Assembly: GCA_018660835.1 (NCBI GenBank)
Contig: JABJJN010000071.1
Location: forward strand, 1-43,266
Origin: Gemmatimonadota bacterium
Lineage (GTDB): Bacteria > Latescibacterota > UBA2968 > UBA8231
DNA: 43,266 bases
Direction of reading: 5' to 3'
Below are positions 7,379-15,578 of the stretch, in pieces. A program made the translations under genes and the position numbers. The notes below the pieces were generated by a model, which did not search any database, was not told the DNA's origin, and worked only from the letters and a program-made list of their open reading frames with translations. Every line of letters begins with the position of its first letter. Positions within the stretch are counted from its first letter, which is position 1.

Positions 7379-9627
7379 TCAGAACTCTGCTGAGCGTCGA
7401 CGACGGCGACTGCCGTCAATTGCACGATCTGCTCGACCGTCGAGTTTGAAGGCATCAGATGGACTGGCTTGTCGAAGCCCATCAGGATAGGGCCGACCGC
7501 CTCGGCGCCAGCCAGGCATTGCGTCAACTTGTAGGCAACATTCGCCGATGACAGATCGGGGAAAACCAGCACATTGGCGCGCCCCTTGAGCTCTGCGAAG
7601 GGATAGGCCTCTTCCAGCATCGACGGTGTCAGTGCCAGATCGGCCTGCATCTCGCCTTCCACTACCAGATCCGGTGCTCGCTGCTGCACGATTTTCGTTG
7701 CCTGCCGGACCTTGTCCGCCTGCGGATGACGCGAGCTGCCAAAATTAGAAAACGACAGCATCGCCACGCGCGGCTCCACGTCGAAACTTCTTGCTGTTTC
7801 GGCTGTGCAAAGAGCGATCTCTGCCAGTTCTTGGGCACTCGGATCGATGTTGATGACGGGATCTGCGAAGAACATGAGTTCGCTCTTGAATACCATCATA
7901 TAGGTTCCCGCCACCAGACGCGCCTTCGCATCGAGCCCGATCGTCTGCAGGGCAGGTCGGACTGTATCGGCATACTTGTGGACGAGACCACCGATCAGTC
8001 CATCTGCATCTCCCATACGCACCATCATCGGTCCCAGAAAATGTCGATGCGTCAGTAGCTCGCGCGATTCCGCCCGCGTGAGCCCTTTGCGTTGGCGTAA
8101 TTGAAAGAGCTCTTCCGCGTAGGCCTCTCGCTGCGAAAAATCCATTGGATCGACGATGGTGACGAAGTCGTCGCCGTAACCGAGTTCGTCCAGTTGTTGT
8201 GCGATCTGCCGCTGTGGTCCGATAACGACGGGGTGGGCAATCCCCTCGTCAGCAATGATCTTGCATGCGCGCAGGACCCTTGGCTGATCACCGCCGGGGA
8301 ACACGATACGTTTGGGGTCTGTTGCTGCTCGCATCACCACAACTTGCACTGCCTGTCGAGACTGCCCCAGGCGCAACTCGAGCTCTCGGGCGTAGGCGTC
8401 CAGATCCATCTCGCGCCCGGCGACACCGCTGTCGATGGCAGCTGCAGCTACGGCGTGCGCGGCGCGTACCACCACACGCGGATCAAAGGGTTTTGGCAGG
8501 ATGTATTCTGGGCCAAAGCGAAGATGATCCATGCCGTAGGCACGCAGTACCTGATCGGGTGTCTCTTCTCTTACCATTTCCGCCAGCGTGAGAGCGACAG
8601 CCTTTTTCATCTCTTCATTGATGGTGGACGCATGCGCATCGAGGGCGCCACGGAAGATCGCCGGGAAGGCGAGAACGTTGTTCACCTGATTGGGATAGTC
8701 CGAGCGACCCGTAGCCACGATGGCATCTGGCCGGGCTTCCTTGGCCTCATCGTAGGGAATCTCAGGGTCCGGATTGGCCATGGCGAAGACAAGCGGGTCA
8801 GGAGCCATCGTCTTGAGCATGGCCGCCGTCATCGTCCCGGGTCCCGACAGACCCATGAACACATCCGCCCCATCCATCGCCTCTTCAAGCGTGCGCAGAT
8901 CTGTCTCAATGGCGACGCGCTGCTTGTATTCGTTCATGCCACTGTCACGACCGGCGTAGATGACACCGCGACTGTCGCAGACGACCCGATTCTCCGGCTT
9001 CACACCGAGCGTCTCATGAAAAGCAGCACATGCGAGACCCGCCGCCCCGGCACCGGTATAGACAACGCGGATCTGATCAATGGACTTGCCCGTCAATTCG
9101 ATCGCATTGAGCATGGCAGCGCCGCTGACGATCGCTGTGCCATGTTGATCATCGTGAAAGACTGGAATCGGCATGGAATCGCGCAACGCCTCTTCGATGG
9201 CGAAACATGCAGGCGCACCGATGTCTTCAAGATTGATTGCACCAAAGGTCGGCGCCATCAACTGCACGGCGCGGATGATCTCATCCACATTCTCAGTATC
9301 GAGCTCAATGTCGAAGGCATCCACATCAGCGAATCTCTTGAACAGAATCGCTTTGCCTTCCATCACCGGCTTGCCGGCGAGGGCCCCGATATTTCCGAGA
9401 CCGAGCACGGCTGTGCCATTGGTGACAACTCCCACCAGATTGCCACGCGCTGTATAGAGTCGCGCTGTGTCGGGATCTTTGGCGATCTCACGACAGGGCT
9501 CGGCGACCCCGGGTGAATAGGCTAGAGACAGGTCGCGCTGCGTGAGGAAGGGTTTCGTCGGCGTCACCTCCAGTTTCCCCGCCGGGAACTGACGGTGATA
9601 CTCGAGGGCTTCGCTGGCGTCGCTCAT
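7375..9627 (-). CDS. maeB: NADP-dependent malic enzyme with C-terminal phosphotransacetylase-like domain
   Basis: It decarboxylates malate oxidatively to pyruvate and CO2. The 750-residue length and order fit MaeB: an N-terminal malic domain (SLAYSPGVAEPC near residue 33, FHDDQHGTA near 160), a Rossmann domain (VVYTGAGAAGLACAAF near 190) with the substrate-binding ANPDPEI motif, and a C-terminal half like phosphate acetyltransferase (PKRIVFPGGDQPRVLRAC). In MaeB proteins that half is regulatory, sensing acetyl-CoA, and lacks acetyltransferase activity. The gene stands alone on this strand. Its product pyruvate is the substrate of the PFOR encoded at 23250, so the two could supply reducing power together. 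Confidence 0.93.
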   Translation of the reverse strand: MSDASEALEYHRQFPAGKLEVTPTKPFLTQRDLSLAYSPGVAEPCREIAKDPDTARLYTARGNLVGVVTNGTAVLGLGNIGALAGKPVMEGKAILFKRFADVDAFDIELDTENVDEIIRAVQLMAPTFGAINLEDIGAPACFAIEEALRDSMPIPVFHDDQHGTAIVSGAAMLNAIELTGKSIDQIRVVYTGAGAAGLACAAFHETLGVKPENRVVCDSRGVIYAGRDSGMNEYKQRVAIETDLRTLEEAMDGADVFMGLSGPGTMTAAMLKTMAPDPLVFAMANPDPEIPYDEAKEARPDAIVATGRSDYPNQVNNVLAFPAIFRGALDAHASTINEEMKKAVALTLAEMVREETPDQVLRAYGMDHLRFGPEYILPKPFDPRVVVRAAHAVAAAAIDSGVAGREMDLDAYARELELRLGQSRQAVQVVVMRAATDPKRIVFPGGDQPRVLRACKIIADEGIAHPVVIGPQRQIAQQLDELGYGDDFVTIVDPMDFSQREAYAEELFQLRQRKGLTRAESRELLTHRHFLGPMMVRMGDADGLIGGLVHKYADTVRPALQTIGLDAKARLVAGTYMMVFKSELMFFADPVINIDPSAQELAEIALCTAETARSFDVEPRVAMLSFSNFGSSRHPQADKVRQATKIVQQRAPDLVVEGEMQADLALTPSMLEEAYPFAELKGRANVLVFPDLSSANVAYKLTQCLAGAEAVGPILMGFDKPVHLMPSNSTVEQIVQLTAVAVVDAQQSSD

Positions 9628-9712
9628 AAGGGATCTATCAACCTGTCAGAGGAAAAGAGGATCTCGGGCGGAAGGTGCCCTGTGCGATGCCCTGACGCAA
9701 GTCTCGCCTATG

Positions 9713-11077
9713 TCAGGCTTTCGCAGGTCGCAGGATGGTGATCCACAGATTACCCGCCAGCAGAGATACAGCGATCCACTGCATAGGCCCCGCGATGCCA
9801 AACAGGAATCCCCGAAGCGGCAGCCCCGCAGCGCCAGGCAGCGCCAGATAGATCGTGATCAGCGCCACTGCGGGTACGGCGAGCCAGAAAGTCGGCGCCA
9901 CCCACCGCGGCCGCGCCGGCCCCCGTGCCATCACAAAACCAGCCACCATCCGCGGTGCGACCCCCAGCAACAACAGGGTACCAAAACCTGCGGCGAAGGC
10001 ATGTCGGGCACCTGCAGGTTGTAACCAGGTATCAGCACCCCACACATGGCCGATCAGTGAGATTCCCTGGAGCAGCGCTCCGACGGCCAAGTAGCAATAG
10101 GCCGCCACCAACAGCGGCGGATAATTCCCAAAGCGCGCAGCACCATGCTGTTCGGGCGTCCATTTTCCCTGTGGTGTTCTGCGGCGATGCAGACCCAGAA
10201 AGAAGATGAAGAGAAGAATTGCACCACTGCGCAGGATGCCACAGACCGGTGCCACCATCAGCGCCAGGTTGCTGGCGAATAGACCAGCCGATGGCATAGC
10301 AAGAACCGACGCACGAAAGCCGAACTCGATGAGTGTTAGCAATCCATACGCGAGGGCGAACCTCGTCGGATTCCAGCGTAGCGGCTCGATCTGCAGATAC
10401 AGCGGGAAGAGCCGAATCGAAAAAGTGAAGGCCACAGGGATCAGAACGCCGGCAATGAACAGATCCGCTGCCCACAGATGCAGGTTTGCAGCAATCAACC
10501 CGGATCCACGCAGACCACTCACGATCGTGCCGCCACCCATGACCAGGCCAAACCCCAGCCAGCTGATCATACTCAGCAGCAATAGCGGTCTCAACGGCCC
10601 GATTTTTGGATGGCTCTTCACATCGATACGGCTCGCCCGCAGGGAGGTGACCATCAGCCCCACATAACACGAGACGGCCAGGATCTGAGCCAGACCAGCC
10701 ATGAGCATCGCGACAACCATGAAAGGCCCACCGAGTCCGATGAGGATCAATGGTTGTGCCACGGCTCGCCACACCAGGGACGCGAGCATGGCGATCCAGA
10801 CAACGTGGGTCAGGCTCGGTGCGACCAGAGGCACACCGCTCAGGCGCGGCAACACGTGCAAACTGACCCCCATGATGAACAGCCCCAACCATCCTGCGAG
10901 CTGCGTGTGCCCGTGTATTTGGACGATCGCCGGCCACATGGCGGCAATGGGCAACCCGAATCCCAGATGGGACGCCATATAGGAGGCAGACGCGAAGCCG
11001 ACCAGCAGCGCCGAAGCAAGCGCCCCATGAACGAATCCCAGCGGGAATTCACTGTGGTTCGTTCCTCGTGGTGGCAT
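9713..11077 (-). CDS. NnrS-like polytopic membrane heme protein
   Basis: About twelve membrane helices fill its 454 residues. Conserved histidines in helices (IQIHGHTQLAGWLGLFIMGV, SLHVLPRLSG, LHLWAADLF) match the NnrS family, heme- and copper-containing membrane proteins linked with protection from nitric oxide during denitrification. ATG 11077 (MPPRGTNHSEF) is chosen because it overlaps the stop of the upstream gene (TGATG); the frame is open to 11203 but that part lies inside the upstream gene. It is the last gene of the seven-gene operon that includes an Rrf2-type regulator, which supports a nitrosative-stress role. Family membership is by motif and context. Confidence 0.72.
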   Translation of the reverse strand: MPPRGTNHSEFPLGFVHGALASALLVGFASASYMASHLGFGLPIAAMWPAIVQIHGHTQLAGWLGLFIMGVSLHVLPRLSGVPLVAPSLTHVVWIAMLASLVWRAVAQPLILIGLGGPFMVVAMLMAGLAQILAVSCYVGLMVTSLRASRIDVKSHPKIGPLRPLLLLSMISWLGFGLVMGGGTIVSGLRGSGLIAANLHLWAADLFIAGVLIPVAFTFSIRLFPLYLQIEPLRWNPTRFALAYGLLTLIEFGFRASVLAMPSAGLFASNLALMVAPVCGILRSGAILLFIFFLGLHRRRTPQGKWTPEQHGAARFGNYPPLLVAAYCYLAVGALLQGISLIGHVWGADTWLQPAGARHAFAAGFGTLLLLGVAPRMVAGFVMARGPARPRWVAPTFWLAVPAVALITIYLALPGAAGLPLRGFLFGIAGPMQWIAVSLLAGNLWITILRPAKA

Positions 11078-11946
11078 CAGCCAGAACTCCCCGGCAGCCA
11101 ACCACTGCCCCCCACACCCACCCAGGCACTGAACCAGATGGCCACGGCCAGTTCCATAAAGCCCAGACGACGCAGAGCAGGTTGTCCCATCGACAACTGC
11201 CACCAGCCAACGCCTGCGCGCAGCATTGCCGGCAGAAAAGCGATCAGACCCTGAAGAAGCATCGTGTCTGTGTCTGGCATGAGGAGACCGAACAACAACA
11301 GCAACATAATCAGCAGATGGTAGATGAGACTGATCCCACCTCGACGCCAGCGCAGTGGGGGTGGAGAGGCATCACGAGCAGCACCTACCATCATCTTCAC
11401 GAATAACACACTGCCAAAAAAATAGAGACTGAAGGCCAGCCACAGCACCCACGAATCCAGGGTGATGGATCGTGTAGCGACGATGTGAGCCGCAGGTGCC
11501 CCCATTCCCAGTACGGAAACGGTCAGCATTTCATTCAACAGGGAGTGATCGATCTGTCGGCGTGTCCATCGGCGCTTGAGCCCCTGCCAGCTCAACAAGA
11601 CAATCGCTGGCACGCCCAGTAGCAACACACGTCCATGTCCCGCTACCCACAAGATCATCGTTGCGCCGAGCACGAGCACGCAACAGACAATCAGCCAGCG
11701 CCATGTGCGTGCATCACCACGCTCGCGCAGCAGCAGACCGAGTGCGTTCTGGGCAAAGAAGGCGGCCGTTGCCAGACCTACGAGAAGCGCAGCCAGAATT
11801 GCGTCAACGCGATAGACGATGATGGCTGTCAGCAGCGGCGCATAGAGCATGACCCAAGCGCCGTGCTCACGAGGCAGTGGCAATCCACGTGTCCGCCGTG
11901 TACGGTCTGGCCCCAATCCAGCGCCTGGATCGCGCGTATCAGACAA
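11077..11946 (-). CDS. YwiC-like membrane protein
   Basis: The PLPREHGAWVML motif at about residues 23-34 is the hallmark of the YwiC-like family, and eight to nine hydrophobic helices follow. In Bacillus ywiC lies beside the fnr-narK nitrate respiration genes; its biochemical function is unknown. Here it sits between an Rrf2 regulator and an NnrS-like gene in one operon, again in nitrogen-oxide company. The stop overlaps the NnrS start by one base. The start at 11946 lies nine bases after the regulator gene; an N-terminal basic stretch (DRTRRTRG) precedes the motif and is cytoplasmic by charge. Confidence 0.82.
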   Translation of the reverse strand: MSDTRDPGAGLGPDRTRRTRGLPLPREHGAWVMLYAPLLTAIIVYRVDAILAALLVGLATAAFFAQNALGLLLRERGDARTWRWLIVCCVLVLGATMILWVAGHGRVLLLGVPAIVLLSWQGLKRRWTRRQIDHSLLNEMLTVSVLGMGAPAAHIVATRSITLDSWVLWLAFSLYFFGSVLFVKMMVGAARDASPPPLRWRRGGISLIYHLLIMLLLLFGLLMPDTDTMLLQGLIAFLPAMLRAGVGWWQLSMGQPALRRLGFMELAVAIWFSAWVGVGGSGWLPGSSG

Positions 11947-11955
11947 TAGACAGAC

Positions 11956-12369
11956 TTACTCTAGCAGTCTGGACGAAGGGGAAAGATCCGACAGACTCGT
12001 CTTCTCCAGCATCTGCAACAGGGAATCACGGATCGCCCCCCATTGCTCATGCAACGGGCAGGGATCAAGCGGGCTGCACTCGGGCAGACCCAACACGCAA
12101 CCCTCACCGAAGTCTTGCCCCTCGATGGCGCGTACGACGGTCAGCAATTCCACATCCTTCGCCGATCCGGACAGTCGAAATCCACCGCCACGCCCCTTGG
12201 CGGAAGTAAGCACACCATGTCGAGCTAGATCTTGCAGAATCTTGGCAAGGTATTGCCCGGGCACGTCGATGGCTGCGGCGATGTCCCGACTCAATTGCGG
12301 TTGCTCGCCATTCTTGGCAAGATGAATCGCTGCACGCAGCGCGTATTTCGATGCCTGACTAAGTATCAT
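11956..12369 (-). CDS. Rrf2-family iron-sulfur transcriptional regulator (NsrR/IscR-like)
   Basis: The N-terminal winged helix (MILSQASKYALRAAIHLAKN, then DVPGQYLAKILQDLARHGVL and GRGGGF) is typical of Rrf2 proteins. Three cysteines in CVLGLPECSPLDPC (C-x6-C-x5-C) fit an Fe-S cluster of the NsrR/IscR/RsrR type. NsrR senses nitric oxide; with NnrS and YwiC-like genes next door a nitric-oxide sensor is the best guess, but iron-sulfur or redox sensing is possible. ATG 12369 has GAGG at good spacing and overlaps the preceding stop; GTG 12372 is the alternative. The operator palindrome at 17740-17757, at the head of this operon, is a candidate binding site, which would make the system autoregulated. 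Confidence 0.87.
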   Translation of the reverse strand: MILSQASKYALRAAIHLAKNGEQPQLSRDIAAAIDVPGQYLAKILQDLARHGVLTSAKGRGGGFRLSGSAKDVELLTVVRAIEGQDFGEGCVLGLPECSPLDPCPLHEQWGAIRDSLLQMLEKTSLSDLSPSSRLLE

Positions 12370-12695
12370 CACTCATCCTCAGTGTCCAGCACTTCACGAA
12401 CCCAGCTGTAGTTGGCCACCGTCGATGGCATGCCAAGGGTCCCAGCAGCCAAGGCAACAACCTGTTCGATCTCCTCTTCACAGATGCCCATGGCCCTGGC
12501 CTTGCGCACACCTGAGTGCACCGCCCCCGTGCGCATCGCTCCCATGGCGATGCCGAGTTTGATCAATCGTTGTGTTCGTTCATCCAGAGGCCCATCGGCG
12601 CCCTGCGCTGCAATCAGATCCCACGCCTGGGCTAGCTTTGGGTATTGCTCGATGAAGCGTTTGTACGTCTTGGGAGGCCGCGTGGTCTCACTCAT
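12369..12695 (-). CDS. Carboxymuconolactone decarboxylase (AhpD-like) family protein
   Basis: The 108 residues are helical and fit the CMD fold: DERTQRLIKLGIAMGAMRTG, then AVHSGVRKARAMGICEEEIE and a last helix. CMD peroxidase members such as AhpD use a CXXC with a nearby histidine; here the histidine remains (AVHSGV) but the cysteine pair is absent and only one cysteine (GIC) is present, so a thiol peroxidase activity is unlikely. It is coupled to the Rrf2 gene (TGATG). Many single-domain CMD proteins have no known function; a binding or stress role fits the operon. Confidence 0.82.
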   Translation of the reverse strand: MSETTRPPKTYKRFIEQYPKLAQAWDLIAAQGADGPLDERTQRLIKLGIAMGAMRTGAVHSGVRKARAMGICEEEIEQVVALAAGTLGMPSTVANYSWVREVLDTEDE

Positions 12696-12717
12696 CTATG
12701 CACCATCCTCATCTGTT

Positions 12718-13632
12718 TCATCGAGATAATACGTTCGTGTCAATCGTAGCTGCCATGTTTGCCGCATCATCAGTCACCAGACGACGGCGTAATTCTTCGA
12801 GGACGACATCGAAACGGGCATATTCCTCATCAGCACCGCCGGCCAACGGCGAGAGTCGGCGCCAGAAGCCGGCCAGTTCCGGCGTGCGGCCCCTTTCCAG
12901 CAGAGGCCGCCCACTAGCCGTCTGCCCCTCTGCAGAGGCACTCACTTCGGCCGTCGTGCCGGACGCCAGCAAGAGAGCCTGGTCGAACAATGTCTGCATC
13001 TGCGTCGACTCGCCTCTTGACCAAGCAAGGTAGCCAAGCAGATAGACAGCCGCCACGGATCTGGCATTGGTGTTTGCTGCAGCCTGCAGCCACCTGCCGG
13101 CGCCTTGCCTATCCCCCTCCAGCAAGGCGACGGTACCCAGTTGCACGAGCGGTCCCGTCTCGGCACGATTCAACTTGTGCGCCGCCTGCAATTGCTGCCT
13201 CGACACATCCAGGTCGAAGGGTGCCCCCAAATGCCCACTGGAATACAACATGCCAATCTGCGCGTGCGCCCGAGCGCTGTGCTCGTTGGCAGCCAATTCC
13301 TGTCGCCAGCGATGTTCAGCAACGGTGAACTGGCCCAGTTCGTAGGCGACATTGCCCGCATAGTACAGGGCATCCAGATGTTCAGCATCCAATGCGAGAG
13401 CACTGTCCAACAAGGCCGTTGCCTCGACGAGGTCTCCCGCAATGCGTTTGGCCGTCGCCCTTCTGTATAGATCCCAGAAATTCTTGACCCGCTCTCTTTC
13501 AGCGGGAGAAGTGAGGCTGGCCCCCGTGGCGACCCGTTGATCCGGTGGTTGAGACACTTCGGTTGCGTCATCACAGTTGGCCAGCAGCATAGCCAGGACC
13601 AGGCCAGATATGGATCTGCATATCGTGATCAT
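12718..13632 (-). CDS. TPR-repeat lipoprotein
   Basis: The start overlaps the end of the ASPIC gene by four bases. A short signal ends in a lipobox (LAMLLANC), so the protein should be lipid-anchored at the periplasmic face. The mature part is built of tetratricopeptide repeats (AEHLDALYYAGNVAYELGQF, SARAHAQIGMLY, TGPLVQLGTVALLEGD, ARSVAAVYLLGYLAWSRGE). TPR proteins next to ASPIC/UnbV genes are common and probably bind or assemble them. No catalytic motif is visible. Confidence 0.85.
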   Translation of the reverse strand: MITICRSISGLVLAMLLANCDDATEVSQPPDQRVATGASLTSPAERERVKNFWDLYRRATAKRIAGDLVEATALLDSALALDAEHLDALYYAGNVAYELGQFTVAEHRWRQELAANEHSARAHAQIGMLYSSGHLGAPFDLDVSRQQLQAAHKLNRAETGPLVQLGTVALLEGDRQGAGRWLQAAANTNARSVAAVYLLGYLAWSRGESTQMQTLFDQALLLASGTTAEVSASAEGQTASGRPLLERGRTPELAGFWRRLSPLAGGADEEYARFDVVLEELRRRLVTDDAANMAATIDTNVLSR

Positions 13633-15563
13633 TGCGGGCGAACCGATGGCGTGCGTTGGGTCGATTGCGGGTCGGATTCAGTGGCAGGAGGTTGAATCGA
13701 CAGGATCTGGTCTGCCGCAACATCGAGCAGGATGGTTATCGACTCGTCCGACCAGTTGACGATCACACTGTCGACGCCTGCCACAGATCCAAGACCGAAA
13801 TGGCGTCGGTCACTGTGCTGGGAGTAATAGGAAGAAGACACACCCGCAGGGCGACGTTGTCTGCGGTCACCATAGACGATGCGCACGTGGGCCAGACTGC
13901 GTTGTGCCGCCGTCGCATCGAGCCGAACCTGCAACCAGTGGAAGGTGCCAGGGGTCGTTCCGACGGGCTCGTTGCGTAGCAGTCGTCCACGCCCGCCGTT
14001 GACGACGACGAAGGCATCTTCATCACCATCCGCGTCGTAGTCAGCCACGGCGAGACCCCTTGCCACGGCCGGGTGCATCGGTTCGACACCTTGTGCGACC
14101 TCGAAGAAGCCTTGACGTGTGCCACGATTCCAGAACAACTGCATCGGCATCGCCGTCAGCCGTGTCGGATCATCCTCAAGCGGAAAGGTACTGCCGTTGG
14201 CGACGAGTAAATCCAGTTGGCCATCGAGATCGTAGTCGAGGAAGCCCACCCCCCAGCCGACGAAATCGAGGGCCACCTGCCCGAGACCAACCTGATCTGC
14301 CACGTCCATGAAACGGGCCCTTGCGACATTACCGTCATCGGTTGCCACCGTCGCTCGCGAAGCGACCATGTCACCGACCATATTGCTGTAGAGCGCATTC
14401 TCCTGCGCGATCCAATGGGTAACAAACAAGTCCGTGTCGCCGTCGTTGTCCCAATCCCCACTGGCCAGACCCATCGCTCCACGGTAGTCGGCGACCCAGG
14501 CGGCGTGACTCATGTCCTCGAAGCGCCCGTCGCCGTTGCCTTTGTACAGGACATTGTCAGACAGATCGTTGGCCACGTACAGATCCAGGTGCCCGTCCTC
14601 ATCAAAGTCAGCCCATGTCGCTGACAGCGATCTTCCCTTGCCATTGGTGATATTCGCTTCCTCCGCGACCTCATCGAAGCGCCCATCACCGCGATTGCGA
14701 TAGAACAGATTTGCTGCGGGTTTGAATGTCGATGGATTCAGGGATGCCGGAATGACCACGTCATACTGGCGCGATGCCTTGCTCATCAGCATGGGATCTG
14801 TGTTGTAGACGACGTAACGACAGACATAGAGATCCAGATCACCATCGGCGTCGGCATCGGCCCAGGATGCACCGGCGTAGAAGCCGTCTTCCGTGGAGAT
14901 ACCCGCTGCCAACGATCGATCCTTGAATCTCGGCGTCGTTTCGCTGGTCGCATTGTCGTCGCTGGTCGCATTGTCGTCGCTGGTCGCATGATCGAAGAGC
15001 TCATTGTCAAAGAGCCAGTGGCGCCCGTACTCGGTGATCAGCAGGTCTGCGTCACCATCTGCATCGGCGTCGCCGAAAGCGGCAGCCTGACCCATGCCAC
15101 GTCGGTCTACGCCCGCGGCGGCAGCCCTTTCCGAAAAGTGGCCATCGCCTTGATTGAGAAACAGCGCATTCGCCGCAGGCGAGGAAGACCAGTTGTCTCG
15201 ATCTGTCAGGGGGCCAGCCTCATTGACGGCATACAGATCCTCGTCACCATCCAGATCGATATCGGCCCATGCTGCACCTGATCCCATGTCCTCCGGCAGT
15301 TGCTGTGAGCGCACACCGTGGAAATGATCAAACACAACACCCGCCTCAACACTGGCATCGACGAATCGTCTCTGTGGTAACCCACTGGGCACGTCACGGG
15401 CCAGGGTCTCAGTCAATCCCTCCACAGGGTCTCCTGGCACATACACGTCGGACGAAGAACCGCGCCAGAGCAGGATCCCCGCGCTTGTGACGACCAATAG
15501 CAGACACAGCAGGCCTGTGCGAACCAGAAGTCGTCGCCGTCGTGTCCACCGCGTCGTCAGCAT
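13629..15563 (-). CDS. ASPIC/UnbV and VCBS (FG-GAP) repeat protein, CRTAC1-like
   Basis: An N-terminal membrane helix (RTGLLCLLLVVTSAGILLW) anchors or exports the protein. Calcium-binding beta-propeller repeats follow, each with a DxDxDGxxD-like loop (AWADIDLDGDEDLY, SWADADADGDLDLYVC, TWADFDEDGHLDLYVAN, DWDNDGDTDLFV, DYDLDGQLDLLVAN, DYDADGDEDAFVV). The C-terminal part (HVRIVYGDRRQRR, SVIVNWSDES) fits the ASPIC/UnbV domain. Such proteins are large exported modules of unclear function, often next to TPR proteins. Residues about 190-207 hold a triple DDNATS repeat caused by an 18-bp tandem repeat. It overlaps the TPR gene and lies 15 bp behind the multiheme cytochrome. Confidence 0.9.
   Translation of the reverse strand: MLTTRWTRRRRLLVRTGLLCLLLVVTSAGILLWRGSSSDVYVPGDPVEGLTETLARDVPSGLPQRRFVDASVEAGVVFDHFHGVRSQQLPEDMGSGAAWADIDLDGDEDLYAVNEAGPLTDRDNWSSSPAANALFLNQGDGHFSERAAAAGVDRRGMGQAAAFGDADADGDADLLITEYGRHWLFDNELFDHATSDDNATSDDNATSETTPRFKDRSLAAGISTEDGFYAGASWADADADGDLDLYVCRYVVYNTDPMLMSKASRQYDVVIPASLNPSTFKPAANLFYRNRGDGRFDEVAEEANITNGKGRSLSATWADFDEDGHLDLYVANDLSDNVLYKGNGDGRFEDMSHAAWVADYRGAMGLASGDWDNDGDTDLFVTHWIAQENALYSNMVGDMVASRATVATDDGNVARARFMDVADQVGLGQVALDFVGWGVGFLDYDLDGQLDLLVANGSTFPLEDDPTRLTAMPMQLFWNRGTRQGFFEVAQGVEPMHPAVARGLAVADYDADGDEDAFVVVNGGRGRLLRNEPVGTTPGTFHWLQVRLDATAAQRSLAHVRIVYGDRRQRRPAGVSSSYYSQHSDRRHFGLGSVAGVDSVIVNWSDESITILLDVAADQILSIQPPATESDPQSTQRTPSVRPQ
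14941..14994 (-). repeat. Three copies of an 18-bp tandem repeat inside the ASPIC/VCBS gene
   Basis: TCGCTGGTCGCATTGTCG is repeated three times, the last with one change. It keeps the reading frame and codes for three DDNATS-like hexapeptides in a surface loop between propeller blades. Copy number may vary between strains by slippage without breaking the gene. Confidence 0.9.
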
Positions 15564-15578
15564 AAAGGCACGGCAGGC

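Noticed and set aside
8101..9516. A 471-codon forward-strand open frame opposite malic enzyme
   Set aside because: It is the antisense shadow of the well-conserved maeB gene; its translation has no family features and is rich in His, Arg and Cys as expected from a mirrored GC-rich gene.
13225..13245. GCCCACTGGAA, another partial match to the palindrome
   Set aside because: It is coding sequence of the TPR lipoprotein and has no nearby -24/-12 element.
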